Counted from the stretch's first letter, positions 1 to 7,585 are shown. The stretch: 26,251 nt of DNA from an uncultured Bacteroidota bacterium (GCA_913062655.1 CAJXXO010000005.1:1-26251); one strand, 5' to 3'. Notes: generated from the letters alone by a model not told the origin. Program-made: numbers and translations.

Positions 1-894
1 GACCATCACTACTCGCTCCTTCAGTTGTTGCCGCACCTCAATATGATCCAGGTGAATGGGTTCTCGCTCCAGTAGATCCCGAATATCAATCTTCTTGATC
101 TGCCGCGAAGAAAACTCCCCATTGATCCATTGCTCTACCGGAGGAATATTCTTGAGCTGTACCTCCTCCTCTATAAACCTATCAATAATGGCCCGTTTTC
201 TATCGGGGGCAATCTTTTGTATGGCGATGATCAGCTCCTGAATAGCCATACGCTGAATGTAGGCAGAGGATAATTTATCCGGATCGTAGACCATCACCCC
301 TTCTACTTTTTTCCCGACCAGGGAAGGGTTGTCATCCAGAAAAGCAGCCACCTCGTAGGTTCGGTTCTGATCTTGCTCAAGCGCATGCTTGGTCATCATA
401 CCCAATTGGCCCGCCCCATAAATGATAATCTTACGATAGTCGCTTCGCTTCTTTATCACATTCTTGTAGAAAGCCCGGATAAAGAATCGAGTGGCCACCA
501 TCAAAAAGGTAACTACAAAGAAATGGATTAACAGTATGGAAAGAGGGATCAGTGCTACTGACCAAACCGGGTTGATGGAAGAAGCACCATATACAACCAA
601 AGTAAGCGCCAAACCTAAACTATTGGCCAACACTATATACTCTACATCCTTAAAGCTGGTATGGCGGATAATGCCGGCAAAGGGTCGAAACAGCAGAAAG
701 CCCACCGTGTAGGCCATCATAATCTCGAGCAGGTGCAGCGATATCGGCTCATTACTAACCTGAACCAGGTCAAAGTTGAAACGAAGCAGGTAGGCAAACA
801 GAAAGGCAACGACAACAAAGGAAAGGTCTATTCCAAAGATGACCCACTTGGAAACAAACTTACCTGCATTTTTATGAAGAAATTGTCGTATCAC
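1..894 (-). CDS. FlaA1/CapD-like membrane nucleotide-sugar epimerase/dehydratase, partial (N-terminal 298 residues)
   Basis: The minus strand is open from position 894 to the window edge, so the C-terminal catalytic part is missing. About four hydrophobic segments lie in the first 135 residues. They are followed by a Rossmann-like domain with the motif IIIYGAGQLG (residues 156-165) and AAFLDDNP. Near the edge comes LEREPIHLD, which matches the stretch that precedes the TGxxGSIG nucleotide-binding motif in FlaA1/CapD/WbpM-type enzymes. These inner-membrane enzymes convert UDP-GlcNAc-type sugars for capsule, O-antigen or exopolysaccharide synthesis. The start is taken as GTG at 892-894, because an in-frame TGA lies just upstream and the next ATG would remove the first membrane segment. 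The catalytic residues and exact sugar specificity cannot be judged from this fragment. Confidence 0.88.
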   Translation of the reverse strand, partial: MIRQFLHKNAGKFVSKWVIFGIDLSFVVVAFLFAYLLRFNFDLVQVSNEPISLHLLEIMMAYTVGFLLFRPFAGIIRHTSFKDVEYIVLANSLGLALTLVVYGASSINPVWSVALIPLSILLIHFFVVTFLMVATRFFIRAFYKNVIKKRSDYRKIIIYGAGQLGMMTKHALEQDQNRTYEVAAFLDDNPSLVGKKVEGVMVYDPDKLSSAYIQRMAIQELIIAIQKIAPDRKRAIIDRFIEEEVQLKNIPPVEQWINGEFSSRQIKKIDIRDLLEREPIHLDHIEVRQQLKERVVMV

Positions 895-913
895 GGGGTA
901 GCTTTCAAGTGCT

Positions 914-921
914 CAAAAATA
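914..921 (-). promoter_or_regulatory. Possible -7 box for the FlaA1-like gene
   Basis: Read on the minus strand, the sequence is TATTTTTG, matching the Bacteroidota -7 consensus TAnnTTTG, about 20 nt upstream of the GTG start. No TTG-type -33 box is visible at the expected distance, so this is weak. Confidence 0.3.
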
Positions 922-1166
922 GTAGCTTTTTACTTTTATGGTTTGTTCCCCGCATTACGAAAGTATGAAAATAATTTGTGTTCTGTTCAAATGATGCCAA
1001 GTTCCGGCATTTCTACCTATTGACCAGATGGAAACCCCGTTTGCGCCATAAATATTACACTATCAAAGTACTACATAATTCAGCCTATGCCACCCCGATA
1101 GAACAACTTCCCGCCTACTGTGGAGAAATAGTAAGCGTTTCGAATACTTACTATTGAATCACGCCT

Positions 1167-1174
1167 TACATTTG
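1167..1174 (+). promoter_or_regulatory. Candidate -7 box for the DUF6089 gene
   Basis: TACATTTG matches the TAnnTTTG consensus exactly and lies about 120 nt upstream of the ATG at 1294. A -33 TTG at the proper spacing is not obvious; the nearest TTG (1154-1156) is too close. Confidence 0.4.
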
Positions 1175-1293
1175 AAAGTAATTCATTGTCTTTCTTACGT
1201 TCGACAACTTCATTGGTAAAGCGCATGACCGAATTCCAACATACATCGTATGCCTGTAGTGTAACCATTTGGAATCCCAAAAAACCCACTATC

Positions 1294-2148
1294 ATGCGTT
1301 CCTTTACCCTAGTTATCGCGCTTTTACTCTTCTCAATAACCTCACTATTTGCACAGGGTTGGAAAGCAGGTATTGCTGGCGGAACAGCCGCTTACCTAGG
1401 CGACCTGCAAGAAGATATTTGGCACCAGGAGAGCCTGCATCCCTCCATTGGCATATTCGGCTCCTACTATTTTAAGGATATTATCGGATTGCGCGGTCAA
1501 TTGACCATTGCACATGTGGCCGCTGATGATGCCCTCGCCAACGATGCCTGGCGCAGACAGCGCAACCTGAGCTTTCGATCTGACATTTACGAGGCCGCAT
1601 TACTGGCAGAGATCGACTTGACTGGCATGTGGCCGTCATTGTGGATACACCCATATGCCTACATTGGTGTAGCAGGTTTTTATTTCAATCCGCAAGCCCA
1701 ATACAACGGACAATGGCATGACCTGCAACCTCTCGGCACCGAAGGCCAGGGCACCAGCATCTATCCCAATCGGCAACCGTACAGCCGTTTCGAAATGGCC
1801 TTCCCACTGGGGGCTGGTCTTCGCTTTGATGTAGGCCGCAATTGGCAAGTCGGTGTGGAAGTAATGTACCGAAAGACCTTCACCGACTACCTGGACGATG
1901 TCAGCATGACCTACCCGGATATGCAGGTGCTGCGTGCGGAAAATGGTGACCTGGCAGCCGCCCTCAGCGACAGAACCGGAGAAGTGGTACCTGATGCCAG
2001 CACAAGACAAATGGGTGACCAGCGTGGTAACGCCCAAGCCATGGATACTTACTTAACCGGATCCATTGTACTGATTCGCAGATTGGGTAAAAACGTAAAG
2101 CCAGATGATGTGTACGGTGTGCAGTTTGGCTGCCCAGGCAAATTCTAA
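1294..2148 (+). CDS. DUF6089-type outer-membrane beta-barrel protein
   Basis: The product is 284 residues. An upstream frame extends further, but the ATG at 1294 directly opens a classical signal peptide (MRSFTLVIALLLFSITSLFA, cleavage near residue 20), so it is the likely start. The mature protein begins GWKAGIAGGTAAYLGDLQ and continues with alternating aromatic and polar strands (PSIGIFGSYYF, GLRGQLTIAHV, FPLGAGLRFDV, WQVGVEVMYRKTFTDYLDDVS). This pattern is typical of the DUF6089 family, a Bacteroidota outer-membrane barrel related in shape to OmpA/OprF-type barrels. The function of the family is not established; a structural or surface role is inferred. The gene is monocistronic, with a strong terminator right behind it. 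The family call rests on pattern memory, while the barrel and signal peptide are visible directly. Confidence 0.82.
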   Translation: MRSFTLVIALLLFSITSLFAQGWKAGIAGGTAAYLGDLQEDIWHQESLHPSIGIFGSYYFKDIIGLRGQLTIAHVAADDALANDAWRRQRNLSFRSDIYEAALLAEIDLTGMWPSLWIHPYAYIGVAGFYFNPQAQYNGQWHDLQPLGTEGQGTSIYPNRQPYSRFEMAFPLGAGLRFDVGRNWQVGVEVMYRKTFTDYLDDVSMTYPDMQVLRAENGDLAAALSDRTGEVVPDASTRQMGDQRGNAQAMDTYLTGSIVLIRRLGKNVKPDDVYGVQFGCPGKF

Positions 2149-2166
2149 TCGATACATGAATACCAG

Positions 2167-2203
2167 AAACGCCTCCTGCCATTGCGTGCAGGGGGCGTTT
2201 TTT
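2167..2203 (+). terminator. Rho-independent terminator of the DUF6089 gene
   Basis: A 13-bp stem (2167-2179 with 2188-2200, one G-T pair) around an 8-nt loop is followed by a T run (2198-2203). It begins 18 nt after the stop codon. The T run touches the stop codon of the convergent QueF-like gene. Confidence 0.85.
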
Positions 2204-2630
2204 ACATCACCACCTCCCACATATCATCTTTAGTACCCCAGCCTTGGTACTTATCCTCCCCGCCCCGGACTTTCCAGTCGGAGTCAATCGTCAGGCGAGA
2301 GCTGATGCCTCCCCGTGGGTTGCATACCATCACCAAGCGCAACCGCTCTGGCTCATATACCTCCATCAGATGATCATACATGAGGTTGATCAATCGTTCA
2401 TAGGAGACCACGATGTTACGCAATTGGTACACATACTGCTTCACCGATTTCAACTCCAGAATTTTACTGCCGGGATATATCGTCAGATAGACAGTGGCAA
2501 AGTCGGGTTGCTCCTTTACCCCCAGAAAGGTCATTTCCGGGATCTTTACCTTAATCTCATAGGCACCATCACCCGGATTGGGCAGGGCTTTCAATATCGA
2601 CTTATCTATGTCCTTCCAGATTTTCGTCAT
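2202..2630 (-). CDS. QueF-like T-fold protein lacking the catalytic cysteine
   Basis: The product is 142 residues, near the length of unimodular QueF (NADPH-dependent preQ0 reductase of queuosine synthesis). Family landmarks are present: QPDFAT (41-46, including the equivalent of the catalytic Asp), the NADPH-motif-like ELKSVKQY (59-66) and NPRGGIS (104-110). The segment that normally reads LCPxTGQPDF is here LGVKEQPDF. The catalytic Cys is therefore replaced (Gly37, codon at 2520-2522) and the loop is one residue shorter. The usual His-Glu substrate pair appears as Tyr77-Glu78. The only cysteine is Cys103, beside NPRGG. Homology is clear, but preQ0 reduction through a thioimide is not expected. 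The protein may be a non-enzymatic or neofunctionalised T-fold. The start is ATG at 2628-2630. It faces away from the metH riboswitch, and no strong promoter was seen for it. Confidence 0.8.
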   Translation of the reverse strand: MTKIWKDIDKSILKALPNPGDGAYEIKVKIPEMTFLGVKEQPDFATVYLTIYPGSKILELKSVKQYVYQLRNIVVSYERLINLMYDHLMEVYEPERLRLVMVCNPRGGISSRLTIDSDWKVRGGEDKYQGWGTKDDMWEVVM

Positions 2631-2724
2631 GATGGTAGGGTTAACATTTAGTGGGCTAAGATAGTACGCAACCGATTAATTCGTTTTGGGTTTGACCCGA
2701 TTCGATTTTTACCCGCTTGTGTCC

Positions 2725-2732
2725 TACATTTG
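2725..2732 (+). promoter_or_regulatory. Candidate -7 box for the SAM riboswitch/metH transcript
   Basis: TACATTTG matches TAnnTTTG and lies 24 nt before the first riboswitch helix, so transcription would start a few bases before the aptamer. A -33 TTG at 17-23 nt spacing is not present; the TTTG at 2691-2694 is too far. Confidence 0.5.
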
Positions 2733-2755
2733 TAGGGTTCTTACACAGACAATTA

Positions 2756-2878
2756 CTTATCCAGAAAGACGGAGGGACTGGCCCGTTGATGTCTTGGCAA
2801 CCCTGGAGCTGCGTTATTTTTTGCTACAACGCTTTAGAAGGTGCCAATTCCAGCTCTGCCTGAGCAGAGACAGATAAG
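2756..2878 (+). promoter_or_regulatory. SAM-I (S-box) riboswitch upstream of metH
   Basis: The outer helix P1 is CTTATC (2756-2761) with GATAAG (2873-2878), a perfect pair. Inside it are the conserved S-box strings GGAGGGACTGGCCC (2771-2784), TTGGCAACC (2794-2802) and AAGGTGCCAATTCC (2838-2851). The P3 stem pairs GCGTT (2811-2815) with AACGC (2828-2832). The P4 stem pairs CTCTGC (2854-2859) with GCAGAG (2864-2869). The aptamer binds S-adenosylmethionine and represses methionine-synthesis genes. The following 67 nt to the metH start contain no obvious U-rich terminator hairpin, so control of translation initiation seems more likely than attenuation (inference). Confidence 0.95.
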
Positions 2879-2945
2879 TTGCGCATACCTAACCGCTACT
2901 TTTCCTGTTTCGTCTTCCGGTAAGTTGTTGTCCAATGGTATAACT

Positions 2946-5900
2946 ATGGACATTCGTGCTATACTAGAGCAAAAGATATTGGTATTAGATGGTGCTATGG
3001 GCACTATGATACAGCGGTACGGCCTTACCGAGGAAGACTATCGGGGCCGGATGTTTGCCGATCACACGGCACCCCTGAAAGGGAACAACGACATACTGTG
3101 CCTCACACAGCCCCACATCATACAGGAGATCCACGAAGCCTACCTGGCAGCCGGTTCTGATATTATTGAGACGAACACCTTTAGCGGCACAACCGTAGCG
3201 CAGGCAGATTATGCTTTGGAAGAGCACGTGTATGCGCTCAATCGGGCAGCAGCCCAATTGGCCAGAGCCGCAACAGATAAGTACAACGCCCTTACACCTG
3301 AGAAGCCGCGTTTTGTGGCCGGAGCGATGGGGCCCACCAACAAAACCGCGTCTCTTTCCCCGGATGTTAATGATCCCGGGTATCGTGCCATCACCTTTCA
3401 GGAGCTGGTAACGGCCTACAAGGAACAAGCCCAGGGACTGTTAGATGGGGGAGCAGATATTTTACTCGTGGAAACGGTGTTTGATACCCTCAATGCCAAA
3501 GCTGCCCTATTCGCCATTGACGAATTGCTGGAGGAGCGGCAGGCAGACGTCCCTATCATGGTGTCAGGTACCATTACGGATGCCAGTGGGCGTACCTTGA
3601 GTGGACAGACAGCCGAGGCCTTTCTCTACTCGATTTCCCACATGAACTTATTGAGTGTGGGCTTCAATTGCGCTTTAGGGGCACAGCAGTTGCGGCCATT
3701 TGTAGAAGAAATTGCCGCCAAAACGGAGTTCTTTGTCAGTGCCTACCCCAATGCAGGCTTACCCAACGAGATGGGCGACTACGATCAATCGCCAGACGAG
3801 ATGCAAGCCTTTCTGCGCGACTTTCTCGCCAGTGGTAGCGTAAATATCGTGGGGGGTTGTTGTGGCACTACACCGGATCACATTAAACAGATTGCAGCAC
3901 TTGCCCAGACCTATCCGCCCAGGCAAAGACCTAAGTTGCCACAGCGGCCTCACTACAGCGGCCTCGAACCCTTGCAAGTGTTTCCGGGCTCCAACTTCAT
4001 TAATATCGGAGAGCGGACCAATGTAACCGGTTCAAAGCGCTTTGCGCGGCTGATTCGTGAAAAGGATTTTGAAGGAGCCCTCACCGTAGCACGCCAGCAG
4101 GTAGAGAATGGGGCACAGCTCATTGATGTGAATATGGATGAAGGCCTACTCGATTCCGAGGCCGCCATGCAGCAGTTTCTACACCTTGTAGCGGCAGAGC
4201 CTGACATTTCCCGGGTACCGGTAGTCGTAGACTCCAGCAAGTGGTCGGTTATTGAGGCGGGCCTGCAGTGCCTCCAAGGCAAATCGGTGGTCAATTCCAT
4301 CAGTTTGAAGGAGGGCGAAGAGGCCTTTCTGGCGCAAGCCAAATTGGTGAGACGCTATGGCGCTGCCGTGATCGTCATGGCCTTTGACGAACAAGGGCAG
4401 GCAGACACGTATGAGCGAAAAATTGAGATCTGTGCCCGAGCCTATACCCTGCTTACGGAGAAAGTAGGCTTTGCCGCTACCGATATCATTTTTGACCCCA
4501 ACATATTTGCCATAGCTACCGGCATTGAAGAGCACAACAACTATGCGATGGATTACATCCAGGCCACGCGCTGGATTAAAGAGAATCTGCCAGGCGCATT
4601 GGTGAGCGGTGGGGTAAGCAATCTTTCCTTTTCCTTTCGGGGCAACAATGTTGTACGCGAAGCGATGCATTCGGTCTTTCTGTATCACGCCATACAGGCT
4701 GGAATGGATATGGGCATCGTAAATGCAGGTATGGTAGAGGTGTACGATGAGATCGATCCTGAGCTTCGTCAGTTGTGTGAAGAAGTGATTTTAAATACAC
4801 GATCCGATGCTACAGAGCGGTTGCTGGCCTATGCCGACAAGGTGAAGGGCACCACCAAACGCAAGGAAGAAGACCTTACCTGGCGCACCTGGCCGGTGCA
4901 GAAAAGGTTGGAGCACGCCTTGGTCAATGGCATTCTCACCTACATTGAAGAAGACACCGAGGAAGCCCGCCAACAAGCTTCCGCAGCCTTGCAAGTCATT
5001 GAAGGGCCACTGATGGATGGCATGAACGTGGTGGGTGATCTTTTTGGAGCCGGTAAAATGTTTCTGCCCCAGGTGGTGAAGAGTGCCCGTGTTATGAAAA
5101 AAGCAGTCGCCTACCTGCAGCCCTACATCGAGGCAGAAAAAGCTGCCGATGCAGTCCAGGAGGCGAAAGGCAAAATACTGCTGGCTACCGTGAAAGGCGA
5201 TGTCCACGATATCGGGAAAAATATTGTCGGAGTGGTGCTGGGGTGCAACAACTACGAGGTGATCGACTTAGGGGTAATGGTGCCGAGCGAAAAGATACTT
5301 TCGGAAGCCCGTAAACACCAGGTGGATATCATCGGTTTGAGTGGGCTTATTACGCCTTCTTTGGATGAAATGGTACAGGTAGCTCACCAATTGGAGAAGG
5401 ACAACATGGACCTACCGCTGTTGATAGGCGGTGCCACTACATCGCGTACGCATACGGCCGTAAAAATTGCCCCACAGCGGCAGGCACCGGTCATACACGT
5501 GTTGGATGCTTCCCGCTCAGTAAATGTCGTCAGTCAATTGCTAAGCCAGCAGCAGCGGGAATCGTATGTAGCAAATAATGCCAACGAACAGGAAGCCCTG
5601 CGCCAACGCTATTTGGAGAAAGGACAGCGCAAAACCTTACTATCGCTGGACGAGGCCAGAAAGAGACAATGGACGCTCCATTTTGACCCTGCCACATGCC
5701 CCGCACCAGCCCGGCCGGGTTGTCATAGCTTGCTCGATTATCCACTGGACAAGCTCCGTCCTTTTATAGACTGGTCGCCCTTTTTCAGCACCTGGCAGTT
5801 AGCGGGTAAATACCCGGCTATTCTGGAGGATGAAGTAGTAGGTGAGCAAGCCCGTCAGCTTTTTGCCGATGCACAGCATATGCTGGACCAAATAGTGGAA

Positions 5901-6617
5901 GAGCGGTGGCTTACAGCTAAGGCTGTTTTTGGGTTTTTCCCTGCCCAACGGCAGGGCGATGACATCAAACTCTACACCGATGACACCTGCTCGCAGGAAA
6001 GGGCAACGGTTCATACCTTGCGACAGCAAAATAAAAAAGCAACCGGCCAACCCAACCTGGCACTGGCCGATTTCATTGCGCCTCCATCAACGGGGGTGGT
6101 AGATTATCTTGGGGCGTTCACCGTGACTGCCGGTATCGGTATTGAGCAGCACTTACAACGTTTCGAGGCCGAGCATGACGATTACAATGCCATTTTGCTC
6201 AAGGCACTGGCCGATCGATTGGCCGAAGCGTTTGCTGAACACTTGCATCAACTGGTACGCACACAATATTGGGGCTATGATAAAGCAGAAGTGCTATCCA
6301 ATGAAGAACTGATAAGGGAAAAATACCGCGGTATTCGACCGGCACCGGGCTATCCAGCCTGCCCGGATCACACAGAAAAGCGAACCCTCTTTGACCTGCT
6401 GCAAACAGAAGAAAAAATAGGTGTCACCCTAACGGAGAGCTACGCCATGTATCCCGCTGCTTCCGTCAGTGGCTGGTACTTCGCTCACCCAGAGAGCAAA
6501 TATTTCGGGGTAGGTAAGCTTCGGAAGGATCAAATCATCGATTATGCGCAACGCAAGGGCATGGCCGTAGCGGAAATCGAACAGTGGTTGGCGCCCAATC
6601 TGGGTTATGAACCCTGA
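2946..6617 (+). CDS. metH: Cobalamin-dependent methionine synthase (5-methyltetrahydrofolate-homocysteine methyltransferase)
   Basis: The product is 1223 residues, close to E. coli MetH. It transfers a methyl group from methyl-tetrahydrofolate to homocysteine through methylcobalamin in the cytoplasm. Domains in order: a homocysteine-binding barrel (about 1-325) with zinc ligands Cys242 (FNC), Cys305 and Cys306 (GGCCGT); a pterin-binding barrel opening with INIGERTNVTGSKRF; a cobalamin module with DVHDIGKN, whose His754 is the cobalt ligand; and the C-terminal reactivation domain with RPAPGYPACPDHTEK from Arg1131 for SAM binding. All key residues seem intact. An open frame continues upstream into the riboswitch, so ATG 2946, just after the aptamer, is the start. 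Expression should fall at high SAM. The last 13 bases overlap a convergent small gene. Confidence 0.98.
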   Translation: MDIRAILEQKILVLDGAMGTMIQRYGLTEEDYRGRMFADHTAPLKGNNDILCLTQPHIIQEIHEAYLAAGSDIIETNTFSGTTVAQADYALEEHVYALNRAAAQLARAATDKYNALTPEKPRFVAGAMGPTNKTASLSPDVNDPGYRAITFQELVTAYKEQAQGLLDGGADILLVETVFDTLNAKAALFAIDELLEERQADVPIMVSGTITDASGRTLSGQTAEAFLYSISHMNLLSVGFNCALGAQQLRPFVEEIAAKTEFFVSAYPNAGLPNEMGDYDQSPDEMQAFLRDFLASGSVNIVGGCCGTTPDHIKQIAALAQTYPPRQRPKLPQRPHYSGLEPLQVFPGSNFINIGERTNVTGSKRFARLIREKDFEGALTVARQQVENGAQLIDVNMDEGLLDSEAAMQQFLHLVAAEPDISRVPVVVDSSKWSVIEAGLQCLQGKSVVNSISLKEGEEAFLAQAKLVRRYGAAVIVMAFDEQGQADTYERKIEICARAYTLLTEKVGFAATDIIFDPNIFAIATGIEEHNNYAMDYIQATRWIKENLPGALVSGGVSNLSFSFRGNNVVREAMHSVFLYHAIQAGMDMGIVNAGMVEVYDEIDPELRQLCEEVILNTRSDATERLLAYADKVKGTTKRKEEDLTWRTWPVQKRLEHALVNGILTYIEEDTEEARQQASAALQVIEGPLMDGMNVVGDLFGAGKMFLPQVVKSARVMKKAVAYLQPYIEAEKAADAVQEAKGKILLATVKGDVHDIGKNIVGVVLGCNNYEVIDLGVMVPSEKILSEARKHQVDIIGLSGLITPSLDEMVQVAHQLEKDNMDLPLLIGGATTSRTHTAVKIAPQRQAPVIHVLDASRSVNVVSQLLSQQQRESYVANNANEQEALRQRYLEKGQRKTLLSLDEARKRQWTLHFDPATCPAPARPGCHSLLDYPLDKLRPFIDWSPFFSTWQLAGKYPAILEDEVVGEQARQLFADAQHMLDQIVEERWLTAKAVFGFFPAQRQGDDIKLYTDDTCSQERATVHTLRQQNKKATGQPNLALADFIAPPSTGVVDYLGAFTVTAGIGIEQHLQRFEAEHDDYNAILLKALADRLAEAFAEHLHQLVRTQYWGYDKAEVLSNEELIREKYRGIRPAPGYPACPDHTEKRTLFDLLQTEEKIGVTLTESYAMYPAASVSGWYFAHPESKYFGVGKLRKDQIIDYAQRKGMAVAEIEQWLAPNLGYEP

Positions 6618-6781
6618 TGCTCCATTTTCTTCAGGATATTAAGCAGCGTCCTTTTCTGGCTTTTGGAAATGTCTGGGTTGGCCAACAGGCTTTTGATACG
6701 GGCAATGGCCAGATCATTAAACTCGTCTTGCGAAAGACGTCCTTTACCGGAGGTAGATGTATCAGACTTCTGGCTTGTCAT
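6605..6781 (-). CDS. Small conserved-looking hypothetical protein, 58 residues
   Basis: An ATG at 6779-6781 (minus) opens a 58-residue frame ending in TAA at 6605-6607, inside the last codons of metH on the other strand. The product is polar and probably helical (LSQDEFNDLAIARIKSLL, then SQKRTLLNILKKMEHQGS), with a Ser/Thr-rich first 12 residues. No family is recognised. Support for a real gene: a clean frame and codon use in keeping with its neighbours, and a good promoter just upstream. That promoter has TACATTTG at 6820-6827 and TTG at 6848-6850, 20 nt apart, both on the minus strand. A short, soluble, possibly regulatory protein is the most that can be said. Confidence 0.6.
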   Translation of the reverse strand: MTSQKSDTSTSGKGRLSQDEFNDLAIARIKSLLANPDISKSQKRTLLNILKKMEHQGS

Positions 6782-6819
6782 GGCGTACAGTTCATGTCGA
6801 TATCTTGAAGATACTCAAT

Positions 6820-6850
6820 CAAATGTACGTTTTATACCATCTGTAGCCAA
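6820..6850 (-). promoter_or_regulatory. Promoter of the 58-residue gene
   Basis: On the minus strand a TTG (6848-6850) stands 20 nt before TACATTTG (6820-6827). This fits the Bacteroidota pattern TTG-N17-23-TAnnTTTG. The leader to the ATG would be about 30 nt. Confidence 0.55.
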
Positions 6851-6894
6851 CCTCTGTTTTACACGTAATATGCACATGCAGTAGTGTATTGCAC

Positions 6895-6924
6895 AAAAAA
6901 AGCCTCGCTTAAGGCGTGGCTTTT
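6895..6924 (-). terminator. Terminator downstream of the HPt gene, possibly bidirectional
   Basis: The arms 6898-6908 and 6914-6924 pair over 10 bp with one T-T mismatch and a 5-nt loop. The A run 6895-6901 gives a U tail on the minus strand, 140 nt after the HPt stop codon. On the plus strand the tail is a shorter TTTT. The rest of 6782-7064 holds only the promoter of the small gene and no other recognisable feature. Confidence 0.65.
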
Positions 6925-7064
6925 CTCTGTCAGGGGTGTTAAGTATTACGTGTGGCACCCTCGGAAAGGGCTATGGGGTATCATGCTTTCAAAGAAACAG
7001 GTTATTTGAGCAGCAAACAGGCACAAATGCAATAATTTCTTGCACCCGTTACGCCAACCACAAA

Positions 7065-7475
7065 TCACGCTGCTTCCAGGCGCTTTAACTCTGCCCGCAA
7101 CTCATCCATGATGGCATAGGTAACAGCGGATAGCTGCTGCAGTTTCTCTGCCAGGACGGCTGTCTTGGCATCATTTCGGGCCATTTGCTCAATATCTGCC
7201 GCCAATGCCGGCAGTTTAGTGTTGCCCAGAATATTCAAAGACGACTTGTACTTATGCACTACTGAGCGGACCAATTCTTTATCATTCTCCTTCAGCGCTT
7301 CCTGCGCCTGTTCTAATGTATCCGGAGCACTTGATAAAAACATGCCGATCAATTGTTGCATAAAACGATCATCATACCCGGTCATACTACCGAGCACCTC
7401 CAGATCAATCAATCTGCCGCCTTGCAACGTAAATTCGGTTAGCAATTGCGTATTTGAAGTCATTAGTGTTCCCAT
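7065..7475 (-). CDS. HPt (histidine phosphotransfer) domain protein
   Basis: The product is 136 residues and consists almost entirely of one HPt four-helix bundle. The signature is VVHKYKSSLNILG, with His74 as the likely phosphorylated residue in the usual HxxKxS..xG setting. Before it lies MTGYDDRFMQQLIGMFLSSAPDTL, the typical first pair of HPt helices. There is no kinase domain or membrane segment, so it should act as a cytoplasmic phosphoryl carrier between a hybrid histidine kinase and a response regulator. It is divergent from the NtrC-like regulator at 7635, suggesting that regulator as partner (inference). Two ATG codons are possible, at 7473-7475 and four codons later at 7461-7463; the longer form is given. 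Half-site repeats lie 17 bp upstream of the start. Confidence 0.87.
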   Translation of the reverse strand: MGTLMTSNTQLLTEFTLQGGRLIDLEVLGSMTGYDDRFMQQLIGMFLSSAPDTLEQAQEALKENDKELVRSVVHKYKSSLNILGNTKLPALAADIEQMARNDAKTAVLAEKLQQLSAVTYAIMDELRAELKRLEAA

Positions 7476-7491
7476 TTTGGCTGGTTTTACG

Positions 7492-7543
7492 GTGACACGC
7501 CTGTTTTATGTCTTGTCACTATTCAGTTCTACGGTGACAAGAC
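7492..7543. promoter_or_regulatory. Array of three alternating GTGACA/TGTCAC half-sites, candidate operator
   Basis: A perfect 10-bp inverted repeat pairs GTCTTGTCAC (7510-7519) with GTGACAAGAC (7534-7543), with a 14-nt spacer. A third half-site, GTGACA (7492-7497), lies upstream as part of a direct repeat TACGGTGACA (7488-7497 and 7530-7539). Half-site starts are 20-22 nt apart, about two helix turns. The array sits between two divergent signalling genes and ends 7 nt before the promoter of the regulator gene. The binding protein is unknown. Confidence 0.6.
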
Positions 7544-7550
7544 CTCAAAG

Positions 7551-7585
7551 TTTGGCGGGTTTCGTCCCTTTTTAGCTTATTTTTG
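7551..7585 (+). promoter_or_regulatory. Promoter of the NtrC-like regulator gene
   Basis: TTTG (7551-7554) and TATTTTTG (7578-7585) are separated by 23 nt, fitting the primary-sigma pattern of Bacteroidota. Transcription would start about 40 nt before the ATG at 7635. No GG-N10-GC sigma-54 element was recognised here. Confidence 0.6.

Larger units (their letters stand above)
895..1293. other. Intergenic region between divergent genes, about 400 bp
   Basis: This gap separates the FlaA1-like gene (minus) from the DUF6089 gene (plus). It carries candidate -7 boxes for both directions (914-921 minus, 1167-1174 plus). Reading frames in it are short and show no recognisable protein. No RNA gene or large repeat was seen. 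Confidence 0.6.

Noticed and set aside
994..1010. Small hairpin ATGCC...GGCAT in the first intergenic region
   Set aside because: The stem is only 5-6 bp and the T run is poor; it is not convincing as a terminator.
2502..2540. Frameshift or sequence error as the cause of the missing Cys in the QueF-like protein
   Set aside because: The residues on both sides (PEMTFL and QPDFATVYL) are in the same frame and match the family, and the whole gene is open. A single error would not both remove a codon and replace the Cys, although an assembly check remains sensible.
2244..2651. A 135-residue open frame on the plus strand across the QueF-like gene
   Set aside because: The minus-strand protein has conserved QueF motifs; the plus-strand frame has none.
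2841..2945. N-terminal extension of metH by 35 residues
   Set aside because: The extension would be translated from within the SAM riboswitch aptamer and has no counterpart in MetH proteins. ATG 2946 fits the family start.
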